Source: Suilimivivens sp964393865
GTDB lineage: Bacteria; Bacillota; Clostridia; Lachnospirales; Lachnospiraceae
Length of the DNA: 64,000 nt
Assembly: GCA_964393865.1 (NCBI GenBank)
Contig: CAYMUW010000006.1
Location: forward strand, 25,564-89,563
Direction of reading: 5' to 3'
The notes under the pieces are model-generated. The model was not told the origin of the DNA. It made no database searches and saw nothing but the letters and a program-made list of their open reading frames with translations. Every line of letters begins with the position of its first letter. Within the stretch, counting starts at the first letter, position 1. The position numbers and the translations under genes are program-made. Shown in pieces: positions 16,345-25,858 of this stretch.

Positions 16345-18669
16345 CTAATCAATCTTAAATACGGAAATTTCGGATTTCAAGCCCTGCATATCTTCATCCA
16401 ATGCATTGGCTGTCTGGCTCAGCTTATCCACACTGCTCAAAAGCTGATTAGCCATTTCACGAACCAAAGCTGATCCGCTTGCGGTCTCCTCAATAATAGC
16501 TGAGATATTTTCCACAGCATCCAGTGTATCGTTTCTTTCTTTGTCTGCCGCTTCCGTATTATCCCCAATTTCCTTCAGATTTACAAACAAATCATTCATC
16601 TGGGCATTCATATCACGGAATACCTGAATAACCTCATTGACTGCCTCTGCCTGCAGTGCAACCATTTCCTCTGCCTCTTTCGCACTGTTTACGCTGCTGA
16701 CTGTCTGGGCGCTGATATTTTTAACATTGTTTCGAATTTCACCTGCTGCCTTGTTGGAGTCATCTGCAAGCTTTCGAATTTCTTCCGCAACCACTGCAAA
16801 ACCTCTTCCTGCTTCACCGGCTCTTGCCGCCTCAATGGAAGCATTTAAGGAAAGCAGATTGGTCTGCTGGGAAATATCGCTGATGGTCTGAACAAAACCG
16901 TTAATGGTTTCTGACTCAGCTTTCAGTTCAGCAATACTGTCCCCCACTCTTGTGGTAATATTCGAGGTTTCCTTTGCCCTCTCGGAAAGCACCTGAACAA
17001 TTTCGGTTCCCTGTGAAATCATCCTCTCTGTCTTATCAACCAATGCCTCTACGGTCTCCACCATCCGGCTGATTTCTTTCATTCTGTCAGACAGCATACT
17101 GGTCTTGACCACACATTCCTGTGCGTGCTCTGCCTGCTTGGTCATTCCCTCACTGATTTCATCAATTGCATGGGTAATATCTCCTGAATAGTTGTTAATA
17201 TTCACGGAAGCATCATTGACATTGCCTGCCGATATCTCCAATTGATGTACCGTACCCGTCAGCCTGGTAACCAGCTTCTTATTATTGACAATCATATTGG
17301 TTGCGGTCTGGGCAAGACCCTGAAATTCATCATGTCCCTGCGCTCTCACCTGTACGGTCAGGTCTCCCTTTGCAACCTCGTTAAGCTTTCTGGAAATTCC
17401 CTTCATATTCTTTTGAATACCAAGAGTAATAAATGTACCGATAAACAATGCCACAATAGCCGCAAGAATTACCAGTGTAATCGTAATCTGCTTAATTTTT
17501 TCCGCCTGTCCGGTAACAACATCAAGAGAAATCAACGAACAAAACATAACGTTGCTGACCTCGCTCTTGGTGTAGATATACAGATAATCCTTTCCCTGGA
17601 AAGTAACCTCCATACCGCCGCTTAATTCTTCGCTCTCCAGACTGCTTAAATAGAAATCCTGATTGGCAAACACCGGCTCCCCTGCCGTAAGATTGCTTTC
17701 CTCTCCTTCCGCCAGCCTTTCGTTAATCAATTCCTTGCCTGTGCTCGTCACAAAACCGGTAATACTTCCGTCACCGAAATCAATATCATTCAATACATCT
17801 GCAAGGGCCGATTCCTTAATATCAATAACAATGTATGCAAACTTTGACGTGGTAGGCATCTGGAAAGCCATAAAATATTCAGGATTTGTAATTCCCAAAT
17901 GCTCATCTAAAAGGGGATGGGAATCCACCCACTTGGGAATATTTCTTCCATCCTCGGAAAGCTCCAGCATAGCGGCATAGTAATCATCGTAAATACCGTC
18001 ATAGGAACTCGAATTAATGGTTGAAATAATCGGAATACCTGCTTTTGTCACAAAATGTACATTGCTGATAAAAGGATTAGCTGTCTGGGTTGCCATAAGC
18101 GTAACTCTGGTATCACTGACAAAATTTGCCTGTGATACAATATCCTTTTTCATCATTCCGATAAAGTACTTTTCCATGTTGCTGTCAACTGCATATTTCA
18201 ATCCGTCTGCCTGAATGTAAGTGCAGCTCACATCCATATACTGCATTGCCATATTGGCTGTCTGCTGTGCCGACTCCTGAAACTGCTCACTCATTCCCTC
18301 TGCAGAATAGTGGTAAGCAATGGTTCCTACTGCAATCATGAAAAGAATAGGTACAAGAAAACAGATAAATATTTTATTTCTCAAGCTGAATATTTTAATC
18401 TGCTTCTTTACGGCCTGATCCCTGGCTGGCTGCTCCTTCTTCCTGTTTGTATTTTTTTCTTTAACGGTTTTTTCTTTCCCCGGCTTTTGAACTTTTTCTT
18501 TCTTTGTTATTTCTTTTTTAATCTTCTCTTTTTTAACTTTTTCCTTTTTAACTTTTTCTTCTTTTATCTTTTCTTCCTTTTTTGTTTCCTCTATGGGCAT
18601 TTTATCTTCTATTGCCTCATTGACCTTCGGTTCCTTCTTTTTTGCCAGCTTTTCCATCATGTTCTTCAT
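16345..18669 (-). CDS. Methyl-accepting chemotaxis protein with Lys/Glu-repeat N-terminus
   Basis: 774-residue chemoreceptor. After a cytoplasmic N-terminal extension of about 95 residues come a membrane helix (about 100-120), a large extracellular double-Cache-like sensor domain (about 125-395), a second membrane helix, a HAMP linker and a signalling domain. The hairpin tip ISQQTNLLSLNASIEAARAG is canonical for CheA/CheW contact. The N-terminal extension is unusual: residues 31-60 are near-perfect pentapeptides of the form (K/E)EK(I/V)K, repeated six times. ATG at 18669 has GGGAGGT upstream. It converges on trpA and appears to be transcribed alone. Ligand unknown; Cache domains often bind amino acids or small acids. 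Confidence 0.92.
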   Translation of the reverse strand: MKNMMEKLAKKKEPKVNEAIEDKMPIEETKKEEKIKEEKVKKEKVKKEKIKKEITKKEKVQKPGKEKTVKEKNTNRKKEQPARDQAVKKQIKIFSLRNKIFICFLVPILFMIAVGTIAYHYSAEGMSEQFQESAQQTANMAMQYMDVSCTYIQADGLKYAVDSNMEKYFIGMMKKDIVSQANFVSDTRVTLMATQTANPFISNVHFVTKAGIPIISTINSSSYDGIYDDYYAAMLELSEDGRNIPKWVDSHPLLDEHLGITNPEYFMAFQMPTTSKFAYIVIDIKESALADVLNDIDFGDGSITGFVTSTGKELINERLAEGEESNLTAGEPVFANQDFYLSSLESEELSGGMEVTFQGKDYLYIYTKSEVSNVMFCSLISLDVVTGQAEKIKQITITLVILAAIVALFIGTFITLGIQKNMKGISRKLNEVAKGDLTVQVRAQGHDEFQGLAQTATNMIVNNKKLVTRLTGTVHQLEISAGNVNDASVNINNYSGDITHAIDEISEGMTKQAEHAQECVVKTSMLSDRMKEISRMVETVEALVDKTERMISQGTEIVQVLSERAKETSNITTRVGDSIAELKAESETINGFVQTISDISQQTNLLSLNASIEAARAGEAGRGFAVVAEEIRKLADDSNKAAGEIRNNVKNISAQTVSSVNSAKEAEEMVALQAEAVNEVIQVFRDMNAQMNDLFVNLKEIGDNTEAADKERNDTLDAVENISAIIEETASGSALVREMANQLLSSVDKLSQTANALDEDMQGLKSEISVFKID

Positions 18670-18825
18670 ATGTACCTCCCAGTCCTATAAATAATGCCGC
18701 TTATACTGAGTAAAGTATATAACATTTCTGCGAAAATGAACAGAGATAAATAGAAATCTACTTCTTTTCTACTTCTTTTTTGGCTATTATTACTATATTC
18801 TGCACCAAGATAATTATAAATCCTC

Positions 18826-18854
18826 TTGTGATTTTGCTATTTTATGCATTACAA
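18826..18854 (+). promoter_or_regulatory. Probable promoter of the TraX-family gene
   Basis: TTGTGA (18826-18831), 17 bp, then TTACAA followed by T (18849-18855). It lies about 30 nt before the start codon. Confidence 0.5.
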
Positions 18855-18883
18855 TAGAAAAGACTCAGAAAGGAAATGAACGT

Positions 18884-19729
18884 ATGCAGTTTTTAACCTC
18901 AGCAACTCCATCCGCTCACCAAAATTTATGGGATTCTAATACCCATAGTTTTTCTGCAGATATGCTTAAAATAACTGCCATGATTACCATGCTGCTTGAC
19001 CATATCGGTGCCGGTGTTTTCATGAATTTATTTCATGCGGGTATATTTACTTCCGAACGCACCTTAGCCGGATTTCTATACATTTATCAGATTTTGCGTC
19101 TTTTAGGGCGTATTGCCTTTCCTGTCTTTTGTTTTTTACTGGTACAAGGCTTTTTGCACACTCACAGTAGGCTTAAATATGCCGGAAATCTTTTGATTTT
19201 TGCTTTGCTTTCCGAACTGCCTTTTGATTACCTGTTTTATGATACCTTTACCTTTTCCTCTCAAAATGTTTTTTGGACCCTTTTGATCGGACTTCTTACC
19301 CTTTGGGGTATAGAAACCATTTATAATTTAAAAGGCAATATCCTTTTAAAGGATATTGCCATCTTGTTGGCTGCCGCGGCAGGAGTAACCGCCTCCGTCC
19401 TGCTTCGTTCGGATTACTCCTGGATGGGCATTCTTTTGATTGTATGTCTGTACCTTTTCAGAAAAAGACCCGCCCTGCAATGCACGCTTTCATCCATATT
19501 ATTCTTTGGTTCCTTAACCCTTCGGTATCTGCATAATTTCTCCTCACTACAGGAAGCCGTGCTGTATACCTTTGATACGGAATGGACCGTTTTTCTGGCT
19601 TTTCTGATGATCTACCGCTGTAACGGAAAACGTTATATAAAAGGGGGTAAATACTTCTTTTACGCATTTTACCCCCTTCATCTTATTCTGCTTACCGTTC
19701 TGTTAAAGATTCTGCTTCATATACTGTAA
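18884..19729 (+). CDS. TraX-family polytopic membrane protein
   Basis: 281 residues with about eight predicted membrane helices and the TraX signature near the N-terminus (DMLKITAMITMLLDHIGA) followed by ILRLLGRIAFPVFCFLLVQG. TraX of the F plasmid acetylates pilin; the chromosomal homologues common in Firmicutes belong to a wider acyltransferase-like membrane family and are not linked to conjugation. No transfer genes are nearby. GAAAGGAAATGAACG precedes the ATG. The coding sequence contains a perfect 13-bp inverted repeat at 19334-19360, likely chance. Acyl acceptor unknown. Confidence 0.8.
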   Translation: MQFLTSATPSAHQNLWDSNTHSFSADMLKITAMITMLLDHIGAGVFMNLFHAGIFTSERTLAGFLYIYQILRLLGRIAFPVFCFLLVQGFLHTHSRLKYAGNLLIFALLSELPFDYLFYDTFTFSSQNVFWTLLIGLLTLWGIETIYNLKGNILLKDIAILLAAAAGVTASVLLRSDYSWMGILLIVCLYLFRKRPALQCTLSSILFFGSLTLRYLHNFSSLQEAVLYTFDTEWTVFLAFLMIYRCNGKRYIKGGKYFFYAFYPLHLILLTVLLKILLHIL

Positions 19730-19754
19730 TAATGCTGTTTCAGGCAGCTTCATC

Positions 19755-21101
19755 CTACAGTCTCTTTAACAGCTCTTCTCTCTGTGCCTCATAGCCGGGC
19801 TTGCCAAGAAGAGCAAACATATTCTTCTTGTAGCTTTCCACGCCGGGCTGATTAAAAGGATTTACGCCCAGTAGATATCCGCTGACACCGCAGGCAAACT
19901 CAAAGAAATAGAACAACTGTCCCAAATAATACTCGTTTACCTCAGGAACCTTAACCATAAAGTTGGGAACCTGTCCGTCAGTATGCGCAAGAATGGTTCC
20001 GTTCATAGCGCTCTTATTTACAAAATCCACGCTCTTTCCTGCCAGATAATTTAATCCGTCAAGATCAACAGGCTCTTCCTGAAGGATGATTTCCTCCCTG
20101 CTGGTTTCAATGTTGATAACCGTCTCAAACAGATTTCTGGAGCCGTCCTGAATAAACTGTCCCATGGAATGAAGGTCTGTTGTTAAGTCAACGCTTGCAG
20201 GGAAAATACCCTTCTGATCCTTGCCTTCGCTTTCTCCATAAAGCTGCTTCCACCACTCGGAAACATAATGAACGCTGGGCTCATAGTTTGCAAGAATTTC
20301 AATCTGCTTACCCTTTCTCAAAAGAATATTGCGAAGTGCCGCATATTTCACAGCATCATTCTCCTCAAAGGGAGCTTCCAAAGCTGCCTTACGTCCTGCC
20401 TGCGCACCTTCCATCAATTTATCAATATCTGCGCCGCTGACCGCAATAGGAAGTAAGCCTACTGCTGTAAGAACCGAGAAACGTCCGCCTACATCATCGG
20501 GAACGACAAAGCTTTCATAGCCTTCCTCTGTAGCAAGATTCTTAAGAGAACCTCTGGCCTTGTCGGTGGTAGCATAAATTCTCTTTGCTGCCTCCTCCTT
20601 GCCGTATTTCTTTTCCATCATTTCCTTAAATACACGGAATGCAATGGCAGGCTCTGTGGTGGTTCCGGACTTACTGATCATATTAATGGAAAAGTCCCTG
20701 TCTCCGATAACGTCCATCAAATGTCTGATATAAGTAGAACTGATGGAATTTCCCACAAAGTAAATTTCCGGAGTTTTTCTTACCTCTTTGCTTACCATGT
20801 TATAAAAACTGTGACGTAAAAACTCAATGGCTGCCCTTGCTCCAAGGTAGGAACCGCCGATACCGATTACCAAAAGTACTTCGGAGTCGCTTTGAATCTT
20901 GGCTGCTGCCTTTTTAATTCTGTCAAACTCCTCCTTGTCATAATCTACGGGAAGATCAATCCATCCGAGAAAGTCATTTCCCGCACCTGTCCTGGAAACC
21001 AGCAGCTCCTTGGCATCCATAGCCAGCTTCTTCATGGATTCCACTTCATGATCCTGAATAAAAGGCGCTGCTTTGGAATAATCAAATGTCACTTTACTCA
21101 T
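19755..21101 (-). CDS. pgi: Glucose-6-phosphate isomerase
   Basis: 448 residues, the usual size of the short Gram-positive/Thermotoga-like enzymes. It interconverts glucose 6-phosphate and fructose 6-phosphate. Recognisable are VIGIGGSYLGARAAIEFL, the phosphate-binding ISKSGTTTEPAIAFRVF, and GKDQKGIFPASVDLTTDLHS. The C-terminal Lys helix ends VESYKKNMFALLGKPG. It has a good ribosome site and its own promoter just upstream, so it is probably monocistronic. Confidence 0.96.
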   Translation of the reverse strand: MSKVTFDYSKAAPFIQDHEVESMKKLAMDAKELLVSRTGAGNDFLGWIDLPVDYDKEEFDRIKKAAAKIQSDSEVLLVIGIGGSYLGARAAIEFLRHSFYNMVSKEVRKTPEIYFVGNSISSTYIRHLMDVIGDRDFSINMISKSGTTTEPAIAFRVFKEMMEKKYGKEEAAKRIYATTDKARGSLKNLATEEGYESFVVPDDVGGRFSVLTAVGLLPIAVSGADIDKLMEGAQAGRKAALEAPFEENDAVKYAALRNILLRKGKQIEILANYEPSVHYVSEWWKQLYGESEGKDQKGIFPASVDLTTDLHSMGQFIQDGSRNLFETVINIETSREEIILQEEPVDLDGLNYLAGKSVDFVNKSAMNGTILAHTDGQVPNFMVKVPEVNEYYLGQLFYFFEFACGVSGYLLGVNPFNQPGVESYKKNMFALLGKPGYEAQREELLKRL

Positions 21102-21158
21102 AATATTTACTCCTTTTGTAATAATATAAAGATATTTTTTACTGTATCAACCAGTCCT

Positions 21159-21187
21159 AGTTTAGCAGAGAACCATATACTTTTCAA
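21159..21187 (-). promoter_or_regulatory. pgi promoter
   Basis: On the minus strand TTGAAA (21187-21182), exactly 17 bp, then TAAACT (21164-21159). Confidence 0.65.
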
Positions 21188-21199
21188 GATTTATCACGC

Positions 21200-21772
21200 T
21201 TACAGAAACAGTATTCTTTCAACAAGTCTGGGCAAAAGCATGGATACTCCAATTCCGTAAAACAAATCCAGCCAGGCCACGGAACCTACCGCACCTACAT
21301 AAATCAATCCGATAAAAGGCGCTGTTATAATCTTTACCAGAATGTTTACATCCGGATTTTTCATAATGCTTTGTATCATTGCCTTAGCATCTCCCGTACT
21401 GGGAAAAGCATGCATTAAAATGGATAAACCAAGCCAGTAAAGCAGTAAGCATACCACCGACATGGCGCCTGCCATGCTTCCATAACCATATAAATATTTG
21501 CCTCTGCCCCAAAGACAAAAATAAGCGGGACAGGTAATAATCGCTCCCAAAATCGTATTTACAAAAAACGGGCCAAGTCCTGTTAAAAGGTTCTTCCATG
21601 GATTGGGCGTAGACTCATGGATGACATACCCGCAGGGATTTTTAAATTGAAAATACTTTACCTGATAAACCGGAATGCGGCAAATTCTACAGCATATCTG
21701 ATGAGCCAGCTCATGTACCACTACTCCTGGAAACGTTATTGCGGAAACTGCAATTCCTGGTATAAAAAACAT
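21200..21772 (-). CDS. HELAH-motif membrane metalloprotease-like protein
   Basis: 190 residues, mostly hydrophobic, with about four or five membrane helices. VVVHELAHQICC near residue 20 matches the HExxH zinc motif, and LMHAFPSTGDAKAM further on could supply the third (Asp) ligand, as in site-2-protease-like and related small M50-like proteins. It could therefore be an intramembrane protease, but it is short and may be inactive or have another role. The start overlaps a strong GGAGGAG site that itself lies just after the stop of the upstream TPR gene. It is the last gene of the GH95 unit. Substrate unknown. Confidence 0.65.
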   Translation of the reverse strand: MFFIPGIAVSAITFPGVVVHELAHQICCRICRIPVYQVKYFQFKNPCGYVIHESTPNPWKNLLTGLGPFFVNTILGAIITCPAYFCLWGRGKYLYGYGSMAGAMSVVCLLLYWLGLSILMHAFPSTGDAKAMIQSIMKNPDVNILVKIITAPFIGLIYVGAVGSVAWLDLFYGIGVSMLLPRLVERILFL

Positions 21773-21786
21773 CTTTCGTTCTCCTC

Positions 21787-22286
21787 CTAATCACCTATAT
21801 AGTATTCTTGCAGCGTCATTTTACCTCTCTGGAAAGCGTAAAGATCCTCTTCAAACTCGTATCCTGCTCCCTCCCATTCTTCAATCAGTGCTTCCGCCTC
21901 TTCTGCTTGTCCGTTGGCCAACAAAGCAATCACATAAGTATCTGCACATTGGTTCCTTCCGAATACATATCGTATGCAGATTCCGCATAAGCGCTCTCCA
22001 GTATGGCTCTTGCCTCGTCTAAATCTCCCTGTCTTCTGTAAGAAACTCCCAACTGTGCCTTGGCATCAAAATAATTTTCATCCAATGCAATACAATCCTT
22101 TAAATGCTGAATTCTCTCTTCCTCATCCTGACAGATCTCCGCAAGCTGATAATACAGAAAGGCCTGGTCATAGTCTTCATCGCCCAGATAGGATTCTACG
22201 TCATCAGAATGACGTCCAAACATCATTCCCGCATATTTTGCTCCAATCATCACAATACTGATCAGAACCAAAAGGATTTCCCTCAT
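21787..22286 (-). pseudogene. TPR-repeat membrane protein, frameshifted
   Basis: Reading from 22286, the protein starts MREILLVLISIVMIGAKYAG (one membrane helix). It continues with TPR-like helices (DEDYDQAFLYYQLAEI, CIALDENYFDAKAQLGVSYR, GDLDEARAILESAY) and then stops early at 21930. A second frame entered near 21946-21955 continues convincingly: CADTYVIALLANGQAEEAEA, ending in MTLQEYYIGD and a stop at 21787. That stop sits in front of the next gene's ribosome site, as in an intact operon. One missing base around 21950 explains this. The original product would be about 165 residues. The frameshift may be real or a sequencing error. Function unknown; TPR proteins act in protein-protein contacts. 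Confidence 0.75.
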
Positions 22287-22850
22287 TTACAAAAGATTTT
22301 CATCGTAAACCGCACGCGCGCCACCTATAAATTTACCTCTGGTTCTGGCACATACCAGATGGGCCTGTCCGATCTGGCTGATTTCAATACGGACGGGGAC
22401 AGCCACATCCTGAAGATGCATACCAATTAAAGTATCCCCAATATCCATACCTGCCTGTGCCTTAATATGCTCAACCGCCGCAGGCTGATGAAAACGGCTG
22501 TAGGCTGTGGTTCCAAAGCTGCCACCTGCCTTCGGCTGGGGAACAACATTGACAATGGGAAGTCTTTCCCTGTCTGCCAGCTCCTTCTCAATAATCAATG
22601 CCCTGTTTAAATGCTCGCAGCATTGCGCCGCAAGGTAAATCCCTCTTTCCGTTACAACCTGATAAATACCTTCAAACACTGCCTGCGCTGTTTCCAGACT
22701 GGAGGCTGTTCCTATCCGTTGGCCTGCCACCTCACTGGAAGAGCATCCCACTACCAAAATATCGCCTTTGGACAGCTTCGCCGCATCAAGCAGCTCCGCA
22801 GCAGCCTTTTCAGCCTCTTCCTTTACCTTTTTAAAAAAATCTTCCTTCAT
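22287..22850 (-). CDS. TIGR01440/DUF436 family protein
   Basis: 187 residues matching a widespread, uncharacterised Firmicute family. Signatures are GDILVVGCSSSEVAGQRIG, QCCEHLNRALIIE and IVNVVPQPKAGGSFG. The conserved Cys, Ser and His residues suggest a small-molecule enzyme, but no activity is established that I can name. It overlaps the upstream GH95 gene by four bases (ATGA), and its stop touches the start of the TPR gene, so all are one transcript. Confidence 0.85.
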   Translation of the reverse strand: MKEDFFKKVKEEAEKAAAELLDAAKLSKGDILVVGCSSSEVAGQRIGTASSLETAQAVFEGIYQVVTERGIYLAAQCCEHLNRALIIEKELADRERLPIVNVVPQPKAGGSFGTTAYSRFHQPAAVEHIKAQAGMDIGDTLIGMHLQDVAVPVRIEISQIGQAHLVCARTRGKFIGGARAVYDENLL

Positions 22851-25087
22851 ACAAATGCGCCTTTCTCCTTATCCCAGGCAAAGGTTCTCTCCTCTCCCGG
22901 CTTCCATTTAAAGAGTGTGGAAACCTGACCATATTTCAGGTAAATAACCATCCCCTTATCCGATCTGACATTACATCTTTCCAAAACTCCGTCCTTCCAA
23001 AACAAATCAATTTCTCCTCCGCCCTTGATGCGAAGCCCTTTGACAAAGCCGGTATTCCATGCCTTAGGCAGAGCCGGAAGAAGAACGGCTCTTTCCATAG
23101 TGCTCTGCACCAGCATTTCCGCAATTGCACCGGTAACACCAAAATTACCGTCTATCTGAAAGGGCGGATGCTTGTCAAACAAATTGAGATATGTGGAATC
23201 GGCAAACAGCTTTTCAATATTCTCATACGCCTTTTCTCCGTCCCAGAGCTTAGCGTAATGATTGGTAATCCAGGCCCGGCTCCATCCTGTATGTCCTCCT
23301 CCCGCAGCCAGCCTCCTTTCCAGGGTAACTCTTGCCGCCTCCGCCAATTCCGGCGTACCGTCCACCGTAATCTGCTCGGAAGGGTGCAGTCCGTATAAAT
23401 GGGAAATATGCCTGTGACCGGGCTCCCATTCCTCATAATCCTTGGGCCACTCCATAATATTTCCGTGCTTTCCGATCCGGGTCGGGATCAGCCTTTCTCT
23501 GGCCTGCTTAATTCGATCATTGAGCTCATCCTCTATCCCCAGTATGTCTGCCGCTTCTATACACTGTGTAAACAAATCCCGAAGAATTTGATTATCCATG
23601 GTTACGCCATAAATATTGGCGCCCTTTTTTCCGCTTGGCAGAACAAAGGTATTCTCCGGTGAAACGGAAGGACAGGTAACCAGATACCCGTCATGCTCCA
23701 CCAGAAAATCCAAAAAGAACTGTGCTGCTTCCCTCATAATCGGAAAGCATTCCTTTAGAAACTCCCGATCCAATGTATACTGATAATGAGTCCACTGATG
23801 GGTGCAAAGCCACGCCGCCCCCATCACCCAGTAAGACCCGGGTATCCAATGATCCTGCGTTGCCGTGTCACCGTAAATATCCGTATTATGGTGACACACA
23901 AAGCCTCCGCAATTATACATCCTCCCTGCGGTTTTTCTTCCGTTCGGAACCATCTTTTTAATCAGCTCAAATAAGGGCATATGACATTCCGACAGGTTAC
24001 AGCTTTCCGCCGGCCAATAGTTCATTTCCGTATTAATGTTAATGGTATATTTGGAATCCCATGGCGGAAGCATATCCTTATTCCAAAGCCCCTGCAGGGT
24101 AGCCGGAAGTCCTCCTTCCCGGCTGCAGGCTATCAGCAGATATCGCCCAAAATCAAAATACAGCTTAGAAAGCCCCACATCGGCCGGCTTGTCCTTTGCA
24201 TCCAAAATACGTTTGTCGGTAGGAATATTATCGTATCTGGTCAGATCACCCAAATCAAATTCCACTCTTCCGTACAAAGAACGATAATCCCTTTCATGTG
24301 CCTGTAACAACTTATCCAGACTTTCTCCCGACGCTCTTTGAATTCTGTCAATAATGGAAGGCTCCAGCATGGATGCAGGAACATGGTAGGAGGTATCACC
24401 GTTAAAATACAATGTCACCTCGGAAGCGTCACTGATTAAAAGATGTTCACCTAATAGCTCTGCTTTTCCATCCGTATCGCCTGTAATCAGTATCATGGAA
24501 AAATCAAACCCACCCTTGCCCAGATTGCCATACAGACAAATTCCTCTTGTTCCTGCTTTTTTAACGCCGTCAAAAAACTTCTCCCTTCCCATCATAACAG
24601 AAAAGTTAAGCTTTCCGGAGCCTTTTGCCGTAAAATGCATAACCATAACATCGGCAGGCTTTGATATAAATATTTCCCTTTCATATGTAGTATCTTCACA
24701 GGTAAAGCTTTGGCGGTATACCGCCTTTTCCAAATCCAGCTCCCTGTAATAATCGGTATAATTTTCCACTCCCTCAAACTGAAAATAAATATCCCCCAGA
24801 GCCTGATACGGATGCATACTGTTAGGACAGCCGGAAAGAGCCAGCTTCATTAATCTTTCCGCTTTGCTGATCTCCCCCTTAAAAATAAGCTCTCTGATTT
24901 CGGGAAGCATTTTGCCGGCGTCGGGATTATTCCGATCTACTTTACCGCCGTACCACATGCTTTCCTCACTCATTTGAAGACGCTCCTCGGACACACCTCC
25001 GAATACCATAGCACCCAATCGCCCGTTTCCAAGAGGAAGAGCTTCCTCCCACTCTCCGGCCGGCTGCTGATACCATAATTTGCTCAT
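22847..25087 (-). CDS. Glycoside hydrolase family 95 (alpha-L-fucosidase-like), cytoplasmic
   Basis: 746 residues. GH95 enzymes remove terminal alpha-1,2-L-fucose (some act on alpha-L-galactose) by inversion. The N-terminal domain has EWEEALPLGNGRLGAMVFGG. The catalytic (alpha/alpha)6 domain shows the Asn pair region NINTEMNYWPAESCNL, the acidic EWPKDYEEW and PGHRHISHLYGLHPSE segments, and FQIDGNFGVTGAIAEML with the conserved Asp. There is no signal peptide or anchor, so it should act on imported oligosaccharides. No fucose transporter or kinase lies nearby. It leads a four-gene unit with its own promoter. Confidence 0.92.
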   Translation of the reverse strand: MSKLWYQQPAGEWEEALPLGNGRLGAMVFGGVSEERLQMSEESMWYGGKVDRNNPDAGKMLPEIRELIFKGEISKAERLMKLALSGCPNSMHPYQALGDIYFQFEGVENYTDYYRELDLEKAVYRQSFTCEDTTYEREIFISKPADVMVMHFTAKGSGKLNFSVMMGREKFFDGVKKAGTRGICLYGNLGKGGFDFSMILITGDTDGKAELLGEHLLISDASEVTLYFNGDTSYHVPASMLEPSIIDRIQRASGESLDKLLQAHERDYRSLYGRVEFDLGDLTRYDNIPTDKRILDAKDKPADVGLSKLYFDFGRYLLIACSREGGLPATLQGLWNKDMLPPWDSKYTININTEMNYWPAESCNLSECHMPLFELIKKMVPNGRKTAGRMYNCGGFVCHHNTDIYGDTATQDHWIPGSYWVMGAAWLCTHQWTHYQYTLDREFLKECFPIMREAAQFFLDFLVEHDGYLVTCPSVSPENTFVLPSGKKGANIYGVTMDNQILRDLFTQCIEAADILGIEDELNDRIKQARERLIPTRIGKHGNIMEWPKDYEEWEPGHRHISHLYGLHPSEQITVDGTPELAEAARVTLERRLAAGGGHTGWSRAWITNHYAKLWDGEKAYENIEKLFADSTYLNLFDKHPPFQIDGNFGVTGAIAEMLVQSTMERAVLLPALPKAWNTGFVKGLRIKGGGEIDLFWKDGVLERCNVRSDKGMVIYLKYGQVSTLFKWKPGEERTFAWDKEKGAFV

Positions 25088-25129
25088 AAATTATACCTCT
25101 CTGATTTTATCCGGTTTTTACCTGATTTT

Positions 25130-25158
25130 ATCATAGATAGTATAATATTGCTATGCAA
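25130..25158 (-). promoter_or_regulatory. Promoter of the GH95 unit
   Basis: Minus strand: TTGCAT (25158-25153), 17 bp, TATGAT (25135-25130). The -35 overlaps the stop codon of the upstream membrane protein gene. Confidence 0.6.
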
Positions 25159-25858
25159 AAAATTCTTCCAATAGATTCTCTAACTCTTCCTCGCCCTCCG
25201 TAACGGAATATTGAGGCGCTGCCTTTGTCAATTCCTCGACATGCATATTATCAGCTCTTTCCTCCTCCGGTTCATCCTTTAAAAGCTCCCTGGCATAAAC
25301 CTCCCGTTTTCTGATTCCTTCCTCCAGCGCATTTTCTTTTTCAATTTCCAATCTGGGCGCATAATGATTTTCCAGATAATCCATCAGGTTGGTCTTTAAT
25401 CTGTTTTTCTTTTCCTGTACATCCAGCATCCCGGAAACGGCAAAATATAAGTACAGTCCCAGTATACTGATTAAATAATAGGGAATAATCTGGAATAAGG
25501 TATTTCCTGCTGCCAAAAGATAACAGATGGAAATTCCGGCAATTAAAATGGACAGCATCATCAGCTGGCCCGATATATGGGCAAAGCGGGATAAGTAAAT
25601 CCCGGCAAAGCTGATTCTCTGCAGAAACTTGTCCACAAAAACCGAGGTATTCATCATTTTTCCGTTTAGCTTGTAATAGCTTGCGTATTTTTGTTTACAC
25701 TGCTTTAACAGCTTATTTTCGGTAGCAGACATATTGTCGGCCTGAATAATCATATTTTGATATATCACAGCCGATATGGTCTGGCATATTATGCTTAAAA
25801 GCAGAAATAATATAATTAATCCTGTAAGTATCATGTGCTCCGATAATATATTAAACAT
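25151..25858 (-). CDS. Uncharacterised membrane protein with acidic C-terminal tail
   Basis: 235 residues, not assigned to a named family. It has a membrane helix near residues 10-33, a basic cytoplasmic stretch, two or three further helices around residues 95-148, and a charged C-terminal tail of about 85 residues ending in a Glu-rich segment (VTEGEEELENLLEEFFA). The topology suggests an anchored adaptor. The start has AGAGGAA just upstream. A good promoter precedes it, after a leader containing a GAGTTTG/CAAACTC hairpin at 25913-25943. Similar proteins are probably confined to Lachnospiraceae; no function can be proposed. Confidence 0.7.
   Translation of the reverse strand: MFNILSEHMILTGLIILFLLLSIICQTISAVIYQNMIIQADNMSATENKLLKQCKQKYASYYKLNGKMMNTSVFVDKFLQRISFAGIYLSRFAHISGQLMMLSILIAGISICYLLAAGNTLFQIIPYYLISILGLYLYFAVSGMLDVQEKKNRLKTNLMDYLENHYAPRLEIEKENALEEGIRKREVYARELLKDEPEEERADNMHVEELTKAAPQYSVTEGEEELENLLEEFFA

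Noticed and set aside
18487..18584. Repeated A/T-rich pattern in the chemoreceptor gene as a DNA satellite
   Set aside because: The repeat is in frame and encodes regular Lys/Glu pentapeptides, so it is a protein repeat.
19334..19360. Perfect 13-bp inverted repeat inside the TraX-family gene
   Set aside because: It encodes a normal stretch of the protein, has no T-run, and no paired signal nearby; probably chance.
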